Source of the DNA: Chitinophaga sp. Ak27
Lineage (GTDB): Bacteria > Bacteroidota > Bacteroidia > Chitinophagales > Chitinophagaceae
Reading direction: 5' to 3'
Length of the DNA: 64,000 nt
Assembly (NCBI RefSeq): GCF_012726295.1
Contig: NZ_JABAOB010000001.1
Coordinates: forward strand, 1,116,001 to 1,180,000
Shown piece by piece: positions 1-9,213 of this stretch. The number at the start of each line of letters is the position of its first letter. The stretch's first letter is position 1. The position numbers and the translations under genes were made by a program. The notes under the pieces were generated by a model. The model saw only the letters and a program-made list of their open reading frames with translations. It was not told where the DNA came from and ran no database searches.

Positions 1-118
1 ATGCACGTTATCATGATTGGGGAGCGACCTCCCTAGTGGGAAAGCTATGCCCGGAATTTCCCGGTATTTTATTCCATATTCCACATTTTTTAAAGTATTC
101 CTAAGAATTCTACAGGTT

Positions 119-3100
119 ATGAAAATAGCAACCAAACTAATTTCGTTTGTAGTGCCATGTAATGGAAGTAAATTACTACTGATGTTCAAGTTTACTGGTG
201 TTCTACTCTTTTTATTTTTCCAGGCTTCAGCAGCCGGATATTCACAAAACAACCTGTCGCTCTCCTTTGTAAAAGCAGATGCAGAAAAAGTATTCCGTTA
301 TCTCGAAAAAAAATCGGGCTATACTTTCTACTACAGCAACAGCGATATAGAAAAGCTGCCCAAGCTAACACTCACTATGGAAAAGGCCGACATCAAGGCC
401 GTGCTCGAGGAAATCACCCATCAAACGGGACTGCATTACAGCATCCTGGAAAACAATATGGTGGTGCTAAAAAACGCCACGGAACAAATCCGCAGCAAAA
501 AAATCAGTGGGAAAGTGGTAGATGAAAAAGGGAATCCCCTGCCCAATATCACCGTACAGATCAAAGGCACTACGCAGGGCGCCCTCACCTCCCCGGAAGG
601 ATTGTTTTCGCTGGAAGTACCAGACAATGCCATCCTCGTTATTTCTGCCATTGGCTTTCTCCGCCAGGAAGTAGTAGTAGGCGATCAGCGCCAGTTCTCC
701 ATCACGCTGAGAGAGGATGTGGCCGGCTTGAATGAAGTAGTGGTAGTAGGTTACGGCACCCAGGAAAAACATAAGCTCACCAGCGCCGTAGCTACCATAT
801 CGGGAGCCGATCTCAACAAACGCGTGGCCACCAACCCCGCCTCTCTCCTGCAAGGACAACTGCCCGGCCTACAGGTAACCCAGGGATCGGGAGAGCCAGG
901 CAACGAAAATGTACAACTGCGGATTCGTGGTGTGAGCACCTTCAGCGGCGCGGGCAATGATCCATTAGTCATCATCGACGGACTACCCGGCAACATGAAT
1001 ATCCTCAATCCCAACGACATTGAATCGGTATCGGTATTGAAGGATGCGGCATCTGCTGCTATCTACGGATCACGCGGCGCCAACGGTGTGATCGTGGTGA
1101 AAACTAAAAAAGGGAAAGGAGGTTTTTCGCTTAGCTACAACTACAACCTCGGTATTTCCAAAGCCGCCAAACTGCCGGATATCATTACCAACTCAGCTGA
1201 ATACATGCAGTTGTCGAATGAAGCGCGGACCAATTCCGGCCTGTCACCGCTCTATACCCAGCAGCAAATTGACCTCTACCAGAATGCCACCGACCGTGTT
1301 AAATATCCTAACCACAACTGGTTGAACGATATCTTCCAAACCGCTTATACCCAGAATCATTACCTGAACATGAGCGGTGGTAAAGACAACACCAACTATA
1401 GCCTGGGCGTAGGCATAAGCACCCAGCCCGGCGTACTGATTGGCTTCGACTACAAAAAATATACGCTCGACCTGGGCCTGAGTTCCAGGGTTAATAAAAG
1501 AATTACGGTAGGCGCCAATGTACAAATGCGTTATGCCGACAGAAAATATCCAGAAAATGGGGCAGGCGATATGTTCCTGTCTGCACTGGCACAGTCACCT
1601 TTGTACCCTGCTTCTGTAGATGGCAAGTGGATCAAAAAGGCCTATTCCAATGAACTGGGCAACAAAAACCCCGTAGCCATTGTACAGGAAGATATCCGCG
1701 TAAGAACCAGCGACTACTACGCACAGGGCAACCTGTCGCTCGATGTAGATATCGTAGATGGATTGAGATGGGAAAACAGGGCCGGTATGAATTACGACAA
1801 CTACAAATTCAATGACTTCCGCCCTACTATTCCTACTTATTACTTTAGCGACATGAGTCCCGCCGGTTTACTCGATGACGGTACTCCCGGCCTTACGGTG
1901 GGCAATATGGGTTATCTCTATACCGTGTATTATTCACAGTTCACCTACAAGAAGAAATTCGGAGATCACCAGCTATCCGCATTGGCCGGTTATCAACAAG
2001 AGCTGAACAAAGCAGATACCTTAGGCGCCAGCCGTACGCAGTTTCCTACCAACGATTTACGGGAGCTTGATTTCGGTCCTAAAGATGGCCAGGCCAATAA
2101 TGGAACTTCCGGACAATGGGGTATCCGCTCCTTTTATGGGAATGCCAATTATGATTACGCAGATAAATACCTGTTTGGCGCCAGCCTAAGATACGATGGT
2201 ACTTCCAGGCTGCCTTCCAACACGCGCTGGGGTTTATTTTATTCCTTCTCCGGCGCCTGGAGAATGTCTTCAGAAGCCTTTATGAAAGACGTGTCATGGA
2301 TCAATGACCTGAAGTTAAGGGCCTCCTGGGGACAGTTAGGTAATCAGAATATTGGAACTTACCCGTATCAGTCCACCCTCGACAATACCCCTTATGTATT
2401 TGGCACCAGCATTGCCACAGGCTTCAATGGCCGCCAGATCATTGATCCGGGACTTTCCTGGGAAACCACGCGGGTACTGGACTTTGGATTGAACCTGACC
2501 GCGCTGAATAATAAACTCAGCTTTACCGCCGACTGGTTCAACAAGTATACTTTTGATATTCTCCGCACCTCACAAGTACCGCTGTGGTTAGGATTACAAC
2601 CACCTGTTATCAACAACGGCGCTGTAAGAAACAAGGGTGTGGAATTTAGCGTACAGTATAATGACCGCATCGGGAAAAATTTCACCTGGTATATAGGCGG
2701 TAACTTCCAGGCGTATAAAAACACGCTGGAGAAATTTGGTAAAAGAGAAATCAGTGGCACCACTATCCGGGAAGAAGGCCATTCGCTGGATGAATTTTAC
2801 CTGTACACCTGGGATGGCATTTTCCAGAGTGCAGATGAAATCGCCAAATCGCCCAAACAGCCTGTCACGCCTACTCCTGGCGATCTGAAAATAAAAGATA
2901 TCAATAACGATGGCGTGATTGATGATAAAGACCGCACTTACATCAAAGGGAAATACCCTTCTTTCCAGTATGCCATTAACCTGGGCGCCTCCTGGAAAAA
3001 TTTTGACCTGAGTGCCCAACTGTATGCCTCCGAAGGACAAAAAATTTATGTGAACGGCTGGGGTATAGAACCTTTCAGACAAGGCTCTGTACCGACCACT

Positions 3101-3436
3101 GCGTGGAGAGACCGCTGGACGCCAACGAACCATACCAACACGATGCCTAAGATTTATGTAGCAGATGGTTATCAACCCGTACAGAATTATGCATCTACCT
3201 ATTTCCTGAAAGATGCGTCTTTCCTGCGTTTGAGGAATGTACAACTGGGCTATAACTTACCTGCTCCCATGCTGAAACAGGTGGGTATTAAATCGCTCCG
3301 GGTATATTTCACCGCCGACAATGTATTTACCATCAGCAAGTTTCCCGGACTGGATCCTGAGCGCGTAAGCAGCGGCAACTATGTTACCTATCCGCAAACA
3401 AAGACCTACACCTTTGGTGCGATGGTACAGTTTTAA
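119..3436 (+). CDS. SusC/RagA-family TonB-dependent outer membrane receptor with STN domain
   Basis: Outer membrane importer of oligosaccharides or other large nutrients, working with the SusD lipoprotein encoded next. The 1105-residue product has a signal segment (hydrophobic MFKFTGVLLFLFF stretch, processing near SAAGYSQ), an STN domain at about residues 45-117, a carboxypeptidase-regulatory-like domain at about 128-199 (ISGKVVDEKGNPLP), a TonB-box-like segment NEVVVVGYGTQ from residue 205, a plug with the family motif SVLKDAASAAIYGSRGANGV, and a long barrel ending in an aromatic residue (MVQF). The frame is open upstream to position 17, but the ATG at 119 fits the signal peptide best. An STN domain implies control through a FecR anti-sigma protein and ECF sigma factor, which would lie left of the window. 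Substrate unknown. Confidence 0.95.
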   Translation: MKIATKLISFVVPCNGSKLLLMFKFTGVLLFLFFQASAAGYSQNNLSLSFVKADAEKVFRYLEKKSGYTFYYSNSDIEKLPKLTLTMEKADIKAVLEEITHQTGLHYSILENNMVVLKNATEQIRSKKISGKVVDEKGNPLPNITVQIKGTTQGALTSPEGLFSLEVPDNAILVISAIGFLRQEVVVGDQRQFSITLREDVAGLNEVVVVGYGTQEKHKLTSAVATISGADLNKRVATNPASLLQGQLPGLQVTQGSGEPGNENVQLRIRGVSTFSGAGNDPLVIIDGLPGNMNILNPNDIESVSVLKDAASAAIYGSRGANGVIVVKTKKGKGGFSLSYNYNLGISKAAKLPDIITNSAEYMQLSNEARTNSGLSPLYTQQQIDLYQNATDRVKYPNHNWLNDIFQTAYTQNHYLNMSGGKDNTNYSLGVGISTQPGVLIGFDYKKYTLDLGLSSRVNKRITVGANVQMRYADRKYPENGAGDMFLSALAQSPLYPASVDGKWIKKAYSNELGNKNPVAIVQEDIRVRTSDYYAQGNLSLDVDIVDGLRWENRAGMNYDNYKFNDFRPTIPTYYFSDMSPAGLLDDGTPGLTVGNMGYLYTVYYSQFTYKKKFGDHQLSALAGYQQELNKADTLGASRTQFPTNDLRELDFGPKDGQANNGTSGQWGIRSFYGNANYDYADKYLFGASLRYDGTSRLPSNTRWGLFYSFSGAWRMSSEAFMKDVSWINDLKLRASWGQLGNQNIGTYPYQSTLDNTPYVFGTSIATGFNGRQIIDPGLSWETTRVLDFGLNLTALNNKLSFTADWFNKYTFDILRTSQVPLWLGLQPPVINNGAVRNKGVEFSVQYNDRIGKNFTWYIGGNFQAYKNTLEKFGKREISGTTIREEGHSLDEFYLYTWDGIFQSADEIAKSPKQPVTPTPGDLKIKDINNDGVIDDKDRTYIKGKYPSFQYAINLGASWKNFDLSAQLYASEGQKIYVNGWGIEPFRQGSVPTTAWRDRWTPTNHTNTMPKIYVADGYQPVQNYASTYFLKDASFLRLRNVQLGYNLPAPMLKQVGIKSLRVYFTADNVFTISKFPGLDPERVSSGNYVTYPQTKTYTFGAMVQF

Positions 3437-3460
3437 TTTCTTCCTGTTAAATGACTAGTT

Positions 3461-5011
3461 ATGAAAAAATATCAGCAATTATTAATATTAGTAGGAATAG
3501 CGATGATCATAGGCAGCGGCTGTGGTAAAAATGTGCTGGATGTAACGCCGCCGGATAAGCTGGCCTCCTCCCTTTTCTGGAAAACACCTGATGATGCCGA
3601 CAAAGCACTTACCGGTTTATACAATACTTTATACGCAAGCAGTGGCGGATATGCTACTTCCCAGTACACTGTATTTGCCTGGGATAACTTTACCGATGAT
3701 TCCTATGGGCAATACAACTACGGTGGTGGCCTCAATGCACTGACCGGTGGTATTACGCCACAGTCGGGCGATTTTGTGTTATCATATTATACCAACTGTT
3801 ACCAGGCGATTGCCTCTGTAAATAGTTTCCTCGCCAACGTAGACAAAGTGCTGAGCGGCGATAAACTTACCCAATACAAGGGAGAAGCTTATTTCCTGCG
3901 GGCATTCAACTACTTCTGGCTGGCACAGCTCTACGGCAATACCGTAATTGTAACAGAAGATCCGTTTAGCCTCGACTATAAATCCAGCCGGGCTAAATCA
4001 GATCGCGATGCCGTACTCAAGCAGGTGCTGACGGACCTCGATGCTGCTATCGCCGCGCTGCCTGACGATGCCTATGGTAATGGACATGCTGTAAAGAGCA
4101 CTGCCCAGGGATATAAAGTACGGGTATTGCTTTTCCAGAAAAACTATGCAGCAGCTGCTGCCCTGGCACAGCAAATCATTACCGGCAACAAATATTCACT
4201 GAATCCGAGTTATGCCGGCAACTTCTATAAGCCTGATCAGAATAACAGTAAGGAGATTATGTTTTCTGTGAAATATCTTCGTCCCAATGTGCTGCACCAG
4301 GATGTGGCTATTTCCGTGAATCTGCAACGCTGGAAGGGAGAGCAAGGCACCCAGGACCTGATTGACGAATATGAAGCCGCCGATGGAAAAGATACCGCCT
4401 CCTCTGCCGTGTATGTACCTGGCAAGCCATACGAACACCGTGATCCGCGTATGCGCCAAACTTTCTTTTTCCCTGGCGATACTAAAGCACAAGGCTGGCC
4501 ATTTACAGGCGCCCTGGCGATTGCCACCCCGGGTAAAGATAGTTGGACTACCGGCTACTATGCCGTAAAGAAATGGCTGGATCCTTCCCTTGTAGATCCC
4601 GACTATGGTACCATTGATGACAATGACTTTATATTGCTGCGTTTTGCCGACGTGCTACTCATGTATGCAGAAGCCCAAAATGAAGTGGCCGGCCCTGATG
4701 CCTCCGTATATGCCGCTATTAAGCTGGTGAGAAACCGCAGTAATATGCCCGACTTACCTGCGGGTTTATCGCAAACCCAGATGCGGGCCAAAATCCGGCA
4801 TGAAAGAAGAGTGGAATTTGCCCTGGAAGGACTCCGCTACTTCGACCTGAGAAGATGGGGAATTGCTGCCCAGAAACTGAATGGGTTTGTGCCTAATCCG
4901 CTGCAGCCCACCATCAAAACCAAGTATCTGCCTCAGTATGATTTCTGGCCTATTCCACAAACAGAAATAGATAGAAATGCACCGGTGTTGATACAGAATA
5001 CAGGATATTAA
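3461..5011 (+). CDS. SusD/RagB-family surface glycan-binding lipoprotein
   Basis: Surface lipoprotein that caps the neighbouring SusC barrel and captures substrate. The 516-residue product starts with a lipoprotein signal peptide (MKKYQQLLILVGIAMI) and lipobox GSGC, followed by the SusD fold: an N-terminal TPR-like part (AYFLRAFNYFWLAQLYG) and the C-terminal family motif region (LLRFADVLLMYAEAQNEV, RHERRVEFALEGLRYFDLRRWG, PIPQTEIDRN). It begins 24 bp after the SusC stop, so the two are surely co-transcribed. No enzyme gene follows; the next gene is convergent, so this pair carries no clue to its substrate inside the window. Confidence 0.95.
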   Translation: MKKYQQLLILVGIAMIIGSGCGKNVLDVTPPDKLASSLFWKTPDDADKALTGLYNTLYASSGGYATSQYTVFAWDNFTDDSYGQYNYGGGLNALTGGITPQSGDFVLSYYTNCYQAIASVNSFLANVDKVLSGDKLTQYKGEAYFLRAFNYFWLAQLYGNTVIVTEDPFSLDYKSSRAKSDRDAVLKQVLTDLDAAIAALPDDAYGNGHAVKSTAQGYKVRVLLFQKNYAAAAALAQQIITGNKYSLNPSYAGNFYKPDQNNSKEIMFSVKYLRPNVLHQDVAISVNLQRWKGEQGTQDLIDEYEAADGKDTASSAVYVPGKPYEHRDPRMRQTFFFPGDTKAQGWPFTGALAIATPGKDSWTTGYYAVKKWLDPSLVDPDYGTIDDNDFILLRFADVLLMYAEAQNEVAGPDASVYAAIKLVRNRSNMPDLPAGLSQTQMRAKIRHERRVEFALEGLRYFDLRRWGIAAQKLNGFVPNPLQPTIKTKYLPQYDFWPIPQTEIDRNAPVLIQNTGY

Positions 5012-5013
5012 TA

Positions 5014-5118
5014 GAAAGCCGAAAGGAAAAAGCTATTATAGCGAGTAATTATCCGCATGGATCATTCGCTATAATAGCTTTTTGCTTTCAGCTTTCAGCT
5101 CTTTACTTCCAGCCTTCA
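5014..5118. repeat. Heptad-repeat hairpin, bidirectional terminator candidate (copy 1)
   Basis: Perfect 18-bp inverted repeat, arms 5027-5044 and 5066-5083 (AAAAAGCTATTATAGCGA and its complement), with a 21-nt loop. The right arm runs on into 7-bp units: GCTTTTT, GCTTTCA, GCTTTCA, then degenerate GCTCTTT, ACTTCCA and GCCTTCA, reaching the stop codon of the CYTH gene. The left flank carries the complementary units. It lies between two convergent genes, so termination in both directions is likely. Related copies lie near 36.0 and 38.0 kb. Confidence 0.7.
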
Positions 5119-5583
5119 CCATCTGTTATAAGGCCTCGTCGTCAAATTCGCATTATAATACCGGGCATCAGTTGTCACTTCTTCCGTTACCCACGCTGGT
5201 CGTTCAAAAGATTCGTCTTCGCTTTCCAGCTCTATCTCTGCCACGATCAAACCGGCATTATCCCCCAGGAATTCATCGATCTCCCAAACTTTATCCTGGT
5301 AGGTAAGAGTATACCTGATCTTCGACAGCTCAGCGATCGCAAACTGATCTAACAAGGCGCTGGCTTCTTCCATCGGTATTTCATATTCAAATTCTGCCCG
5401 GGTGGCGCCGGTCGACTTCCCTTTGATCGTCAAAAAACCTTTGGTGGGTGTGAGGCGTACCCGGATGGTCTTATGCGGGTCCAACAGGAGATATCCCTGC
5501 CTGTAACGCTCTCCCACAGGTTTCTCCGCCTGCTGCCATTGTGCTGCGTTTACCAAAAACTTCCTTTCTATTTCCTGTCCCAT
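5116..5583 (-). CDS. CYTH-domain (triphosphate tunnel metalloenzyme) protein
   Basis: Small cytoplasmic protein of 155 residues. The N-terminal EIERKFLV is the ExExK signature of the CYTH fold, and later acidic and basic strand residues (EFEYEIP, EIDEFLGD, VAEIELESEDE) line the predicted tunnel. CYTH proteins bind triphosphates with a divalent metal; single-domain bacterial members are mostly inorganic triphosphatases or thiamine triphosphatases, fewer are class IV adenylate cyclases. The exact substrate cannot be told here. The start codon lies inside the 3' end of the DinB-like gene (16-nt overlap), so translation is probably coupled. Its stop codon sits in the heptad hairpin. Confidence 0.88.
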   Translation of the reverse strand: MGQEIERKFLVNAAQWQQAEKPVGERYRQGYLLLDPHKTIRVRLTPTKGFLTIKGKSTGATRAEFEYEIPMEEASALLDQFAIAELSKIRYTLTYQDKVWEIDEFLGDNAGLIVAEIELESEDESFERPAWVTEEVTTDARYYNANLTTRPYNRW

Positions 5584-6113
5584 TCCTGGTCATTTTTATT
5601 GATGAGGCGATCGATTCGTGCTTTTTGCCGCAGATGGTGTTGCATATGCATGGTGGTAAACTGTAACCATTCTGCTGCGCTAAAAAAATGTAACCCCGGG
5701 TGCATGGTTTTGCCCCTGGCCTGCGTAATATCGGTAGCTGATAGTAGTTGTTGTACATCGTACTTTACCTGCTCCAATCCCTGTAAGAGTGCGGCTTTGT
5801 TCACTGGCTGCGATACGCTGTCGTAAGTAGCCGGTCCTGTTATCGACACATCGGGAAATCCCTCTCGCGCAAAGATCGCTTTAGCATCAGGGTGCATCTC
5901 TTTATCGCTATCCCCGGTAGCCAGTAAGGCGGCCTTCATTTGTTCGATATGATACGCTGTATCGTCGATCAGGTGCATATATAGCTGCCCTAATGACCAG
6001 GCTCCCGGCGCTGGCGATAGCAACAATTGTTCCCAGGAGTAATGGTCCAGGAAAGCCATCCATTGATCAACAGCCTCATTAAAACGCTGTAGTAGCGCGT
6101 CGTGTGATATCAT
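5568..6113 (-). CDS. DinB-like / YfiT-like four-helix-bundle protein
   Basis: A 181-residue cytoplasmic protein with the DinB-superfamily layout: an N-terminal helix with an aromatic-rich end (WEQLLLSPAPGAWSLGQLYMHLID), a middle helix and a C-terminal helix with a histidine cluster (MHMQHHLRQKARIDRL). The GAWSLGQLYMHLI segment matches the usual PWSxxEVLxHL pattern, in which the histidine is a metal ligand in many members. Known members include DNA-damage-inducible proteins of unknown function and thiol-transfer enzymes; none can be assigned. It lies between the Nudix gene (24-bp gap upstream) and the CYTH gene (overlap), suggesting a small operon. Confidence 0.78.
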   Translation of the reverse strand: MISHDALLQRFNEAVDQWMAFLDHYSWEQLLLSPAPGAWSLGQLYMHLIDDTAYHIEQMKAALLATGDSDKEMHPDAKAIFAREGFPDVSITGPATYDSVSQPVNKAALLQGLEQVKYDVQQLLSATDITQARGKTMHPGLHFFSAAEWLQFTTMHMQHHLRQKARIDRLINKNDQEWDRK

Positions 6114-6137
6114 GCAGTGGTATCAAATTTTATGAAT

Positions 6138-6542
6138 TTAATCTACGAGCCCGTCTTCGCGCAGCTTGTCGAAAGCCATTAACACGCCCGCTACCTGATG
6201 GGCTTCCATTTGATAACTGGCAGGCGTAAAGTATCGCAGGGCGCCAATTTCAGCAGAGGGAACGGGCTCCTGTTCCAGCTCATGCAAAAAACAATGTTGT
6301 CGCATTTCCAGGTTATCTTCACCAAAAGCCGGCGCCGTAATAAAGTAGTACCATCGCAGGCTTTCTTCCGGTAAACGGATATTCAGCTCTTCATTAATTT
6401 CCCGTTGCAGGGCTGCTACCGCCGTTTCTCCCGGATCTACCTTTCCTCCCGGCAAATACCAGGCGCCTTTGTTATTACTATAGGCAAGCAATAGCCGACG
6501 GTTTTTCACCACAATCAGGCCCGCACAATCTATATGTTTCAT
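6138..6542 (-). CDS. Nudix hydrolase
   Basis: A 134-residue Nudix-fold pyrophosphohydrolase. The Nudix box is complete except for one position: G-x5-E-x7-REUxEE is present as GKVDPGE followed by REINEELNI, with Asn where the terminal Gly is usual. The RE and EE residues that coordinate the catalytic metal are all there. Substrates in this family are nucleoside diphosphates linked to another moiety (NTPs, ADP-ribose, sugar nucleotides); the sequence does not decide which. The N-terminus (DCAGLIVVKNRRLLLAYS) is typical of single-domain members. Part of a tightly packed minus-strand run. Confidence 0.92.
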   Translation of the reverse strand: MKHIDCAGLIVVKNRRLLLAYSNNKGAWYLPGGKVDPGETAVAALQREINEELNIRLPEESLRWYYFITAPAFGEDNLEMRQHCFLHELEQEPVPSAEIGALRYFTPASYQMEAHQVAGVLMAFDKLREDGLVD

Positions 6543-6568
6543 AGTGCAAAAATAAGAAAGCTACCTGT

Positions 6569-7189
6569 TTAAATACCGGGAAGTATTATTTCGGGCATGT
6601 ACCCGGCCTGGAACGCCCGGATGATGGAAGCCGGCGTTAGCACCATTACCGTTGCATCGGAGCTGACGGCTACAGATGCACCATAGCCAAAAGGCGACCA
6701 GGGATAAGCCGCTTGCCGGAATACCAGGCAGGGCTGTTCTTTTATGACGATAAAAGCACCGTCCGGTAGTTGTCCAAAAGTATCTTCATAGGTGATCTTT
6801 TCCTTCTTCCTGTTGATTCTTTCCTGTTGTAAAATCTTATCTATTTCCTGGATCGATACCTCCGTAGTAAATCCATATTGCGGATTGCCTGCCAGCCAGC
6901 AGGATTTAAAATGCTGATAAGCCGGACGCCTGCATTCAAAGCAGGGACGGTGGCCTGCGGAGAAGGCAGTAGCTTCATCGAGGAAAAACAATTCGGTATA
7001 ACGACCGGGCGCCATCACCGTTCGTTTGCGGTTTTTGAATTGCAGTACACAGGTGATCCAGGCAGTAGATTTATATGCCCGGCAAATATGTTGCTGCTCA
7101 TCATGCAATATGCCCCGGTTGCCCATCCAGCCACCATGGGCGCTGGTTTTAATCAGCTGGCCGAATGGGTCTACCCTGTTTTGTAACAT
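6569..7189 (-). CDS. Conserved protein of unknown function with GHRPCFECRR motif
   Basis: A 206-residue protein from the ATG at 7189; a GTG three codons upstream is also in frame. I cannot name the family, but the sequence looks like a conserved enzyme or metal-binding protein rather than a spurious frame. An N-terminal block RVDPFGQLIKT and MGNRGILHDE is followed by WITCVLQFKNRKR, PGRYTELFFLDEATAFSAGH and a CxxC pair in GHRPCFECRR, then a charged linker and a C-terminal block (PWSPFGYG, VLTPASIIRAFQAGY). No signal peptide, so cytoplasmic. The CxxC motif resembles the zinc-binding part of Ada-like repair domains, but this is only a visual resemblance. It sits 26 bp from the Nudix gene. Confidence 0.7.
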   Translation of the reverse strand: MLQNRVDPFGQLIKTSAHGGWMGNRGILHDEQQHICRAYKSTAWITCVLQFKNRKRTVMAPGRYTELFFLDEATAFSAGHRPCFECRRPAYQHFKSCWLAGNPQYGFTTEVSIQEIDKILQQERINRKKEKITYEDTFGQLPDGAFIVIKEQPCLVFRQAAYPWSPFGYGASVAVSSDATVMVLTPASIIRAFQAGYMPEIILPGI

Positions 7190-7226
7190 ACCCCACACAT
7201 TTTATCCTATTGAAATTAAGAAAGTT

Positions 7227-7859
7227 TTACCGTTTAGAAACTGCGTACAGGTGTTCAGGGATTTGAGCCAATACCGATTCTTCCACTCTCTCTCCAAACC
7301 CGTATAATTGCTGAAAACTCATGAGCAGCGGCCGCCACTTATCCGGATCTACGCGGTTGAGGTGCCCATCCATCAGAATGCTGGGGTGAAGGTGTACCTG
7401 GATTATATCCAGGTGAATGATACATATACTTTGTGTGGTGCCCAGGGAATGTACTGCCGATACCGTGGCTTCCAGGTGTACGGGGCATTCCGCTACACGG
7501 GGTGCGGATACTTTATCAGCGGGCAATGGTGTAAAACGGGCTGTTTCGAATTTATGAGGTTCAAACCGATAACCTTTTTGCTGTTTAAATTCCGGAACCG
7601 GGTTACTGCCGGTCGTGAGTGCCAGGCGGTTTACGCCGGCAACTTCTTTTACTGAAGGAAGATTGAGTACGCAGGTGCGGGTGCGCAACAGGTTTTGGGT
7701 CGTTTTGGAGGAGGCTCCCAGTCCCAATACACATCCTTGTCCCAGCCAGAAAGCTGATGACATGGGTGCTAGGTTAGCTGATCCGTCTTCATTGAGTGTG
7801 CTGATTAATACAACCGGTGTTCCAAAGTAGAGTATAGCCGGTTCACTGACTACATGCAT
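7227..7859 (-). CDS. Flavin reductase family protein (FMN-binding split barrel)
   Basis: A 210-residue protein of the flavin reductase-like family, with the typical start (EPAILYFGTPVVLISTLNEDGSANLAPMSS), the core strand region (GCVLGLGASSKTTQNLLRTRTCVLNLPS) and a later APRVAECPVHLEATV segment. Members bind FMN and use NAD(P)H to reduce flavins for a partner oxygenase, or reduce small substrates directly. No oxygenase partner is encoded nearby, so the role is open. The frame extends 16 codons upstream to 7907, but the ATG at 7859 gives the usual family N-terminus. It follows the sigma factor gene by 74 bp. Confidence 0.82.
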   Translation of the reverse strand: MHVVSEPAILYFGTPVVLISTLNEDGSANLAPMSSAFWLGQGCVLGLGASSKTTQNLLRTRTCVLNLPSVKEVAGVNRLALTTGSNPVPEFKQQKGYRFEPHKFETARFTPLPADKVSAPRVAECPVHLEATVSAVHSLGTTQSICIIHLDIIQVHLHPSILMDGHLNRVDPDKWRPLLMSFQQLYGFGERVEESVLAQIPEHLYAVSKR

Positions 7860-7933
7860 AACGTCTGTTTTTACAGTAAAGGTGACGTTTGCACAGGGTG
7901 TACACAACCCGTTTCTTGCGGAGATGTACCGGC

Positions 7934-9160
7934 TTATAGCATATCTATCTTCTGCCGCATTGTTCGTTTATCCGTCTCCGTTATTGCCATTTCGTATGCC
8001 CGTTGAAAATGTTCGCGGGCCTTGTTGGGGTTAATACTGCTATACAGCTCTCCCAGCAGGGCAAAATAAAAGTGGTTGTTTTCCAGCTTCAATTTTTCCG
8101 CTTCGGTAATAGCAATGGCTGCGCCGTATACCTTAGCGAGGGCATAGGTTCGGTTGAGCGCAGCAATAGGAGAATAGGCTACCTGGAGCAGGCGGTTATA
8201 GAGTTGCAGCACCTGTTCCCATTTTTCGGGCGTATCATTTTTTTGTGTACTCCAGTAGGCTATTGCCGCTTCGAGGTGGTAACGGGAAAGCCGTTGGCCT
8301 TCTGAAGCCCTGTGCAGGAACCATGCTCCACGGCCTATCAGTTCCTGGTTCCAGCGGGTTTCGTCCTGGTCGTGGTACAATATAATTTCCCCGTTGTCGC
8401 TTTTACGGGCTTCAAACCGGGAAGCATGAAAACACATCAATGCAAACAGGGCATTGACTTCCGGCTGGTTGGTGGCTTCGTACGCTATCAATAAATAGGT
8501 GAGCCGCATTGCTTCCAGGCAAAGGTCTTCCCGTAGTACGGCATCCTGGCTTTCTGAGTAGTAGCCTTCGTTAAACAGCAGGTACAAAGTTGTGAGCACC
8601 GCATCGAGACGCTGGTTGATTTCCGTGGGCGGGGGGAATTCAATGGGAATTTTTTCATCTCTTAACTTCTCTTTTGCCCGGAACAATCTTTTATTGATCA
8701 CTTCTTTGTTCGTTAAAAAAGCGTTGGCAATTTCAGGGATCCCAAAGCCACAAAGAATACGAAGGGCCAGTCCTATCTGGGCTTCCACCGGGATAGCGGG
8801 GTGACAAATGGCAAACAACATCTGTAGCTGGCTGTCTGTAATATTTTTTTCCGAGAGATTGATATCCAGCTGTTCGCTGTCTGTTGCCACGGCCTTCATC
8901 TGCGGGGCTATCTTTTCTGCAAAGTGCTGGTGGCGTAAAAGATAATTCCTGGTTTTATTCTTTGCCACCAGGTACAACCAGGCCACCGGGTTCTCCGGAA
9001 TACCCTTGTAGGGCCATACTTCCAGGGCAGACAAAAACGTTTCGCCGGCGATATCTTCCGCAACAGCGATGTTTTCTATCCCAAAAGCCTTGCAGAGCAC
9101 TGCAGTGATCTTCCGGAATTCAGTCCTGAATAAATGTGGTATTAAGGCCGGTTGTTCCAT
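7934..9160 (-). CDS. ECF42-type RNA polymerase sigma factor with C-terminal TPR-like domain
   Basis: A 408-residue ECF sigma factor, about twice the usual ECF length. Region 2 (ITAVLCKAFGIENIAVAEDI and AGETFLSALEVWP, ENPVAWLYLVAKNKTRN) and region 4 (GFGIPEIANAFLTNKEVINKRL) occupy about the first 175 residues. The rest is a helical extension with the family block LYLLFNEGYYSE and TPR-like repeats. This layout defines the ECF42 group, whose genes usually lie next to a YCII/DGPF protein, as here. In that group the C-terminal extension is thought to replace an anti-sigma factor in activity control. A terminator-like hairpin lies between the YCII gene and this one. Confidence 0.88.
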   Translation of the reverse strand: MEQPALIPHLFRTEFRKITAVLCKAFGIENIAVAEDIAGETFLSALEVWPYKGIPENPVAWLYLVAKNKTRNYLLRHQHFAEKIAPQMKAVATDSEQLDINLSEKNITDSQLQMLFAICHPAIPVEAQIGLALRILCGFGIPEIANAFLTNKEVINKRLFRAKEKLRDEKIPIEFPPPTEINQRLDAVLTTLYLLFNEGYYSESQDAVLREDLCLEAMRLTYLLIAYEATNQPEVNALFALMCFHASRFEARKSDNGEIILYHDQDETRWNQELIGRGAWFLHRASEGQRLSRYHLEAAIAYWSTQKNDTPEKWEQVLQLYNRLLQVAYSPIAALNRTYALAKVYGAAIAITEAEKLKLENNHFYFALLGELYSSINPNKAREHFQRAYEMAITETDKRTMRQKIDML

Positions 9161-9165
9161 GACAT

Positions 9166-9203
9166 AAAAATAAAACAGTCCCGGTAGCGATGTTACCGGG
9201 ACT
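9166..9203 (-). terminator. Intrinsic terminator or attenuator between YCII and sigma genes
   Basis: Perfect 10-bp inverted repeat AGTCCCGGTA (9177-9186) with its complement at 9194-9203 and a 7-nt loop. On the minus strand the stem is followed by GTTTTATTTTT, a typical intrinsic terminator tail. It lies after the YCII stop and just before the sigma factor start, so it could limit read-through into the sigma gene. Confidence 0.7.
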
Positions 9204-9213
9204 AATGCCTTTT

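Noticed and set aside
1..118. Possible FecR gene end or promoter at the left edge
   Set aside because: No open frame with FecR motifs and no clear promoter consensus could be read in these 118 bp; the regulators of the first SusC/SusD pair, if any, are outside the window.
5014..5118. Heptad repeats considered as a CRISPR array or as a coding repeat
   Set aside because: Units are 7 bp without spacers and are arranged as a hairpin at gene ends; no cas genes occur in the window.
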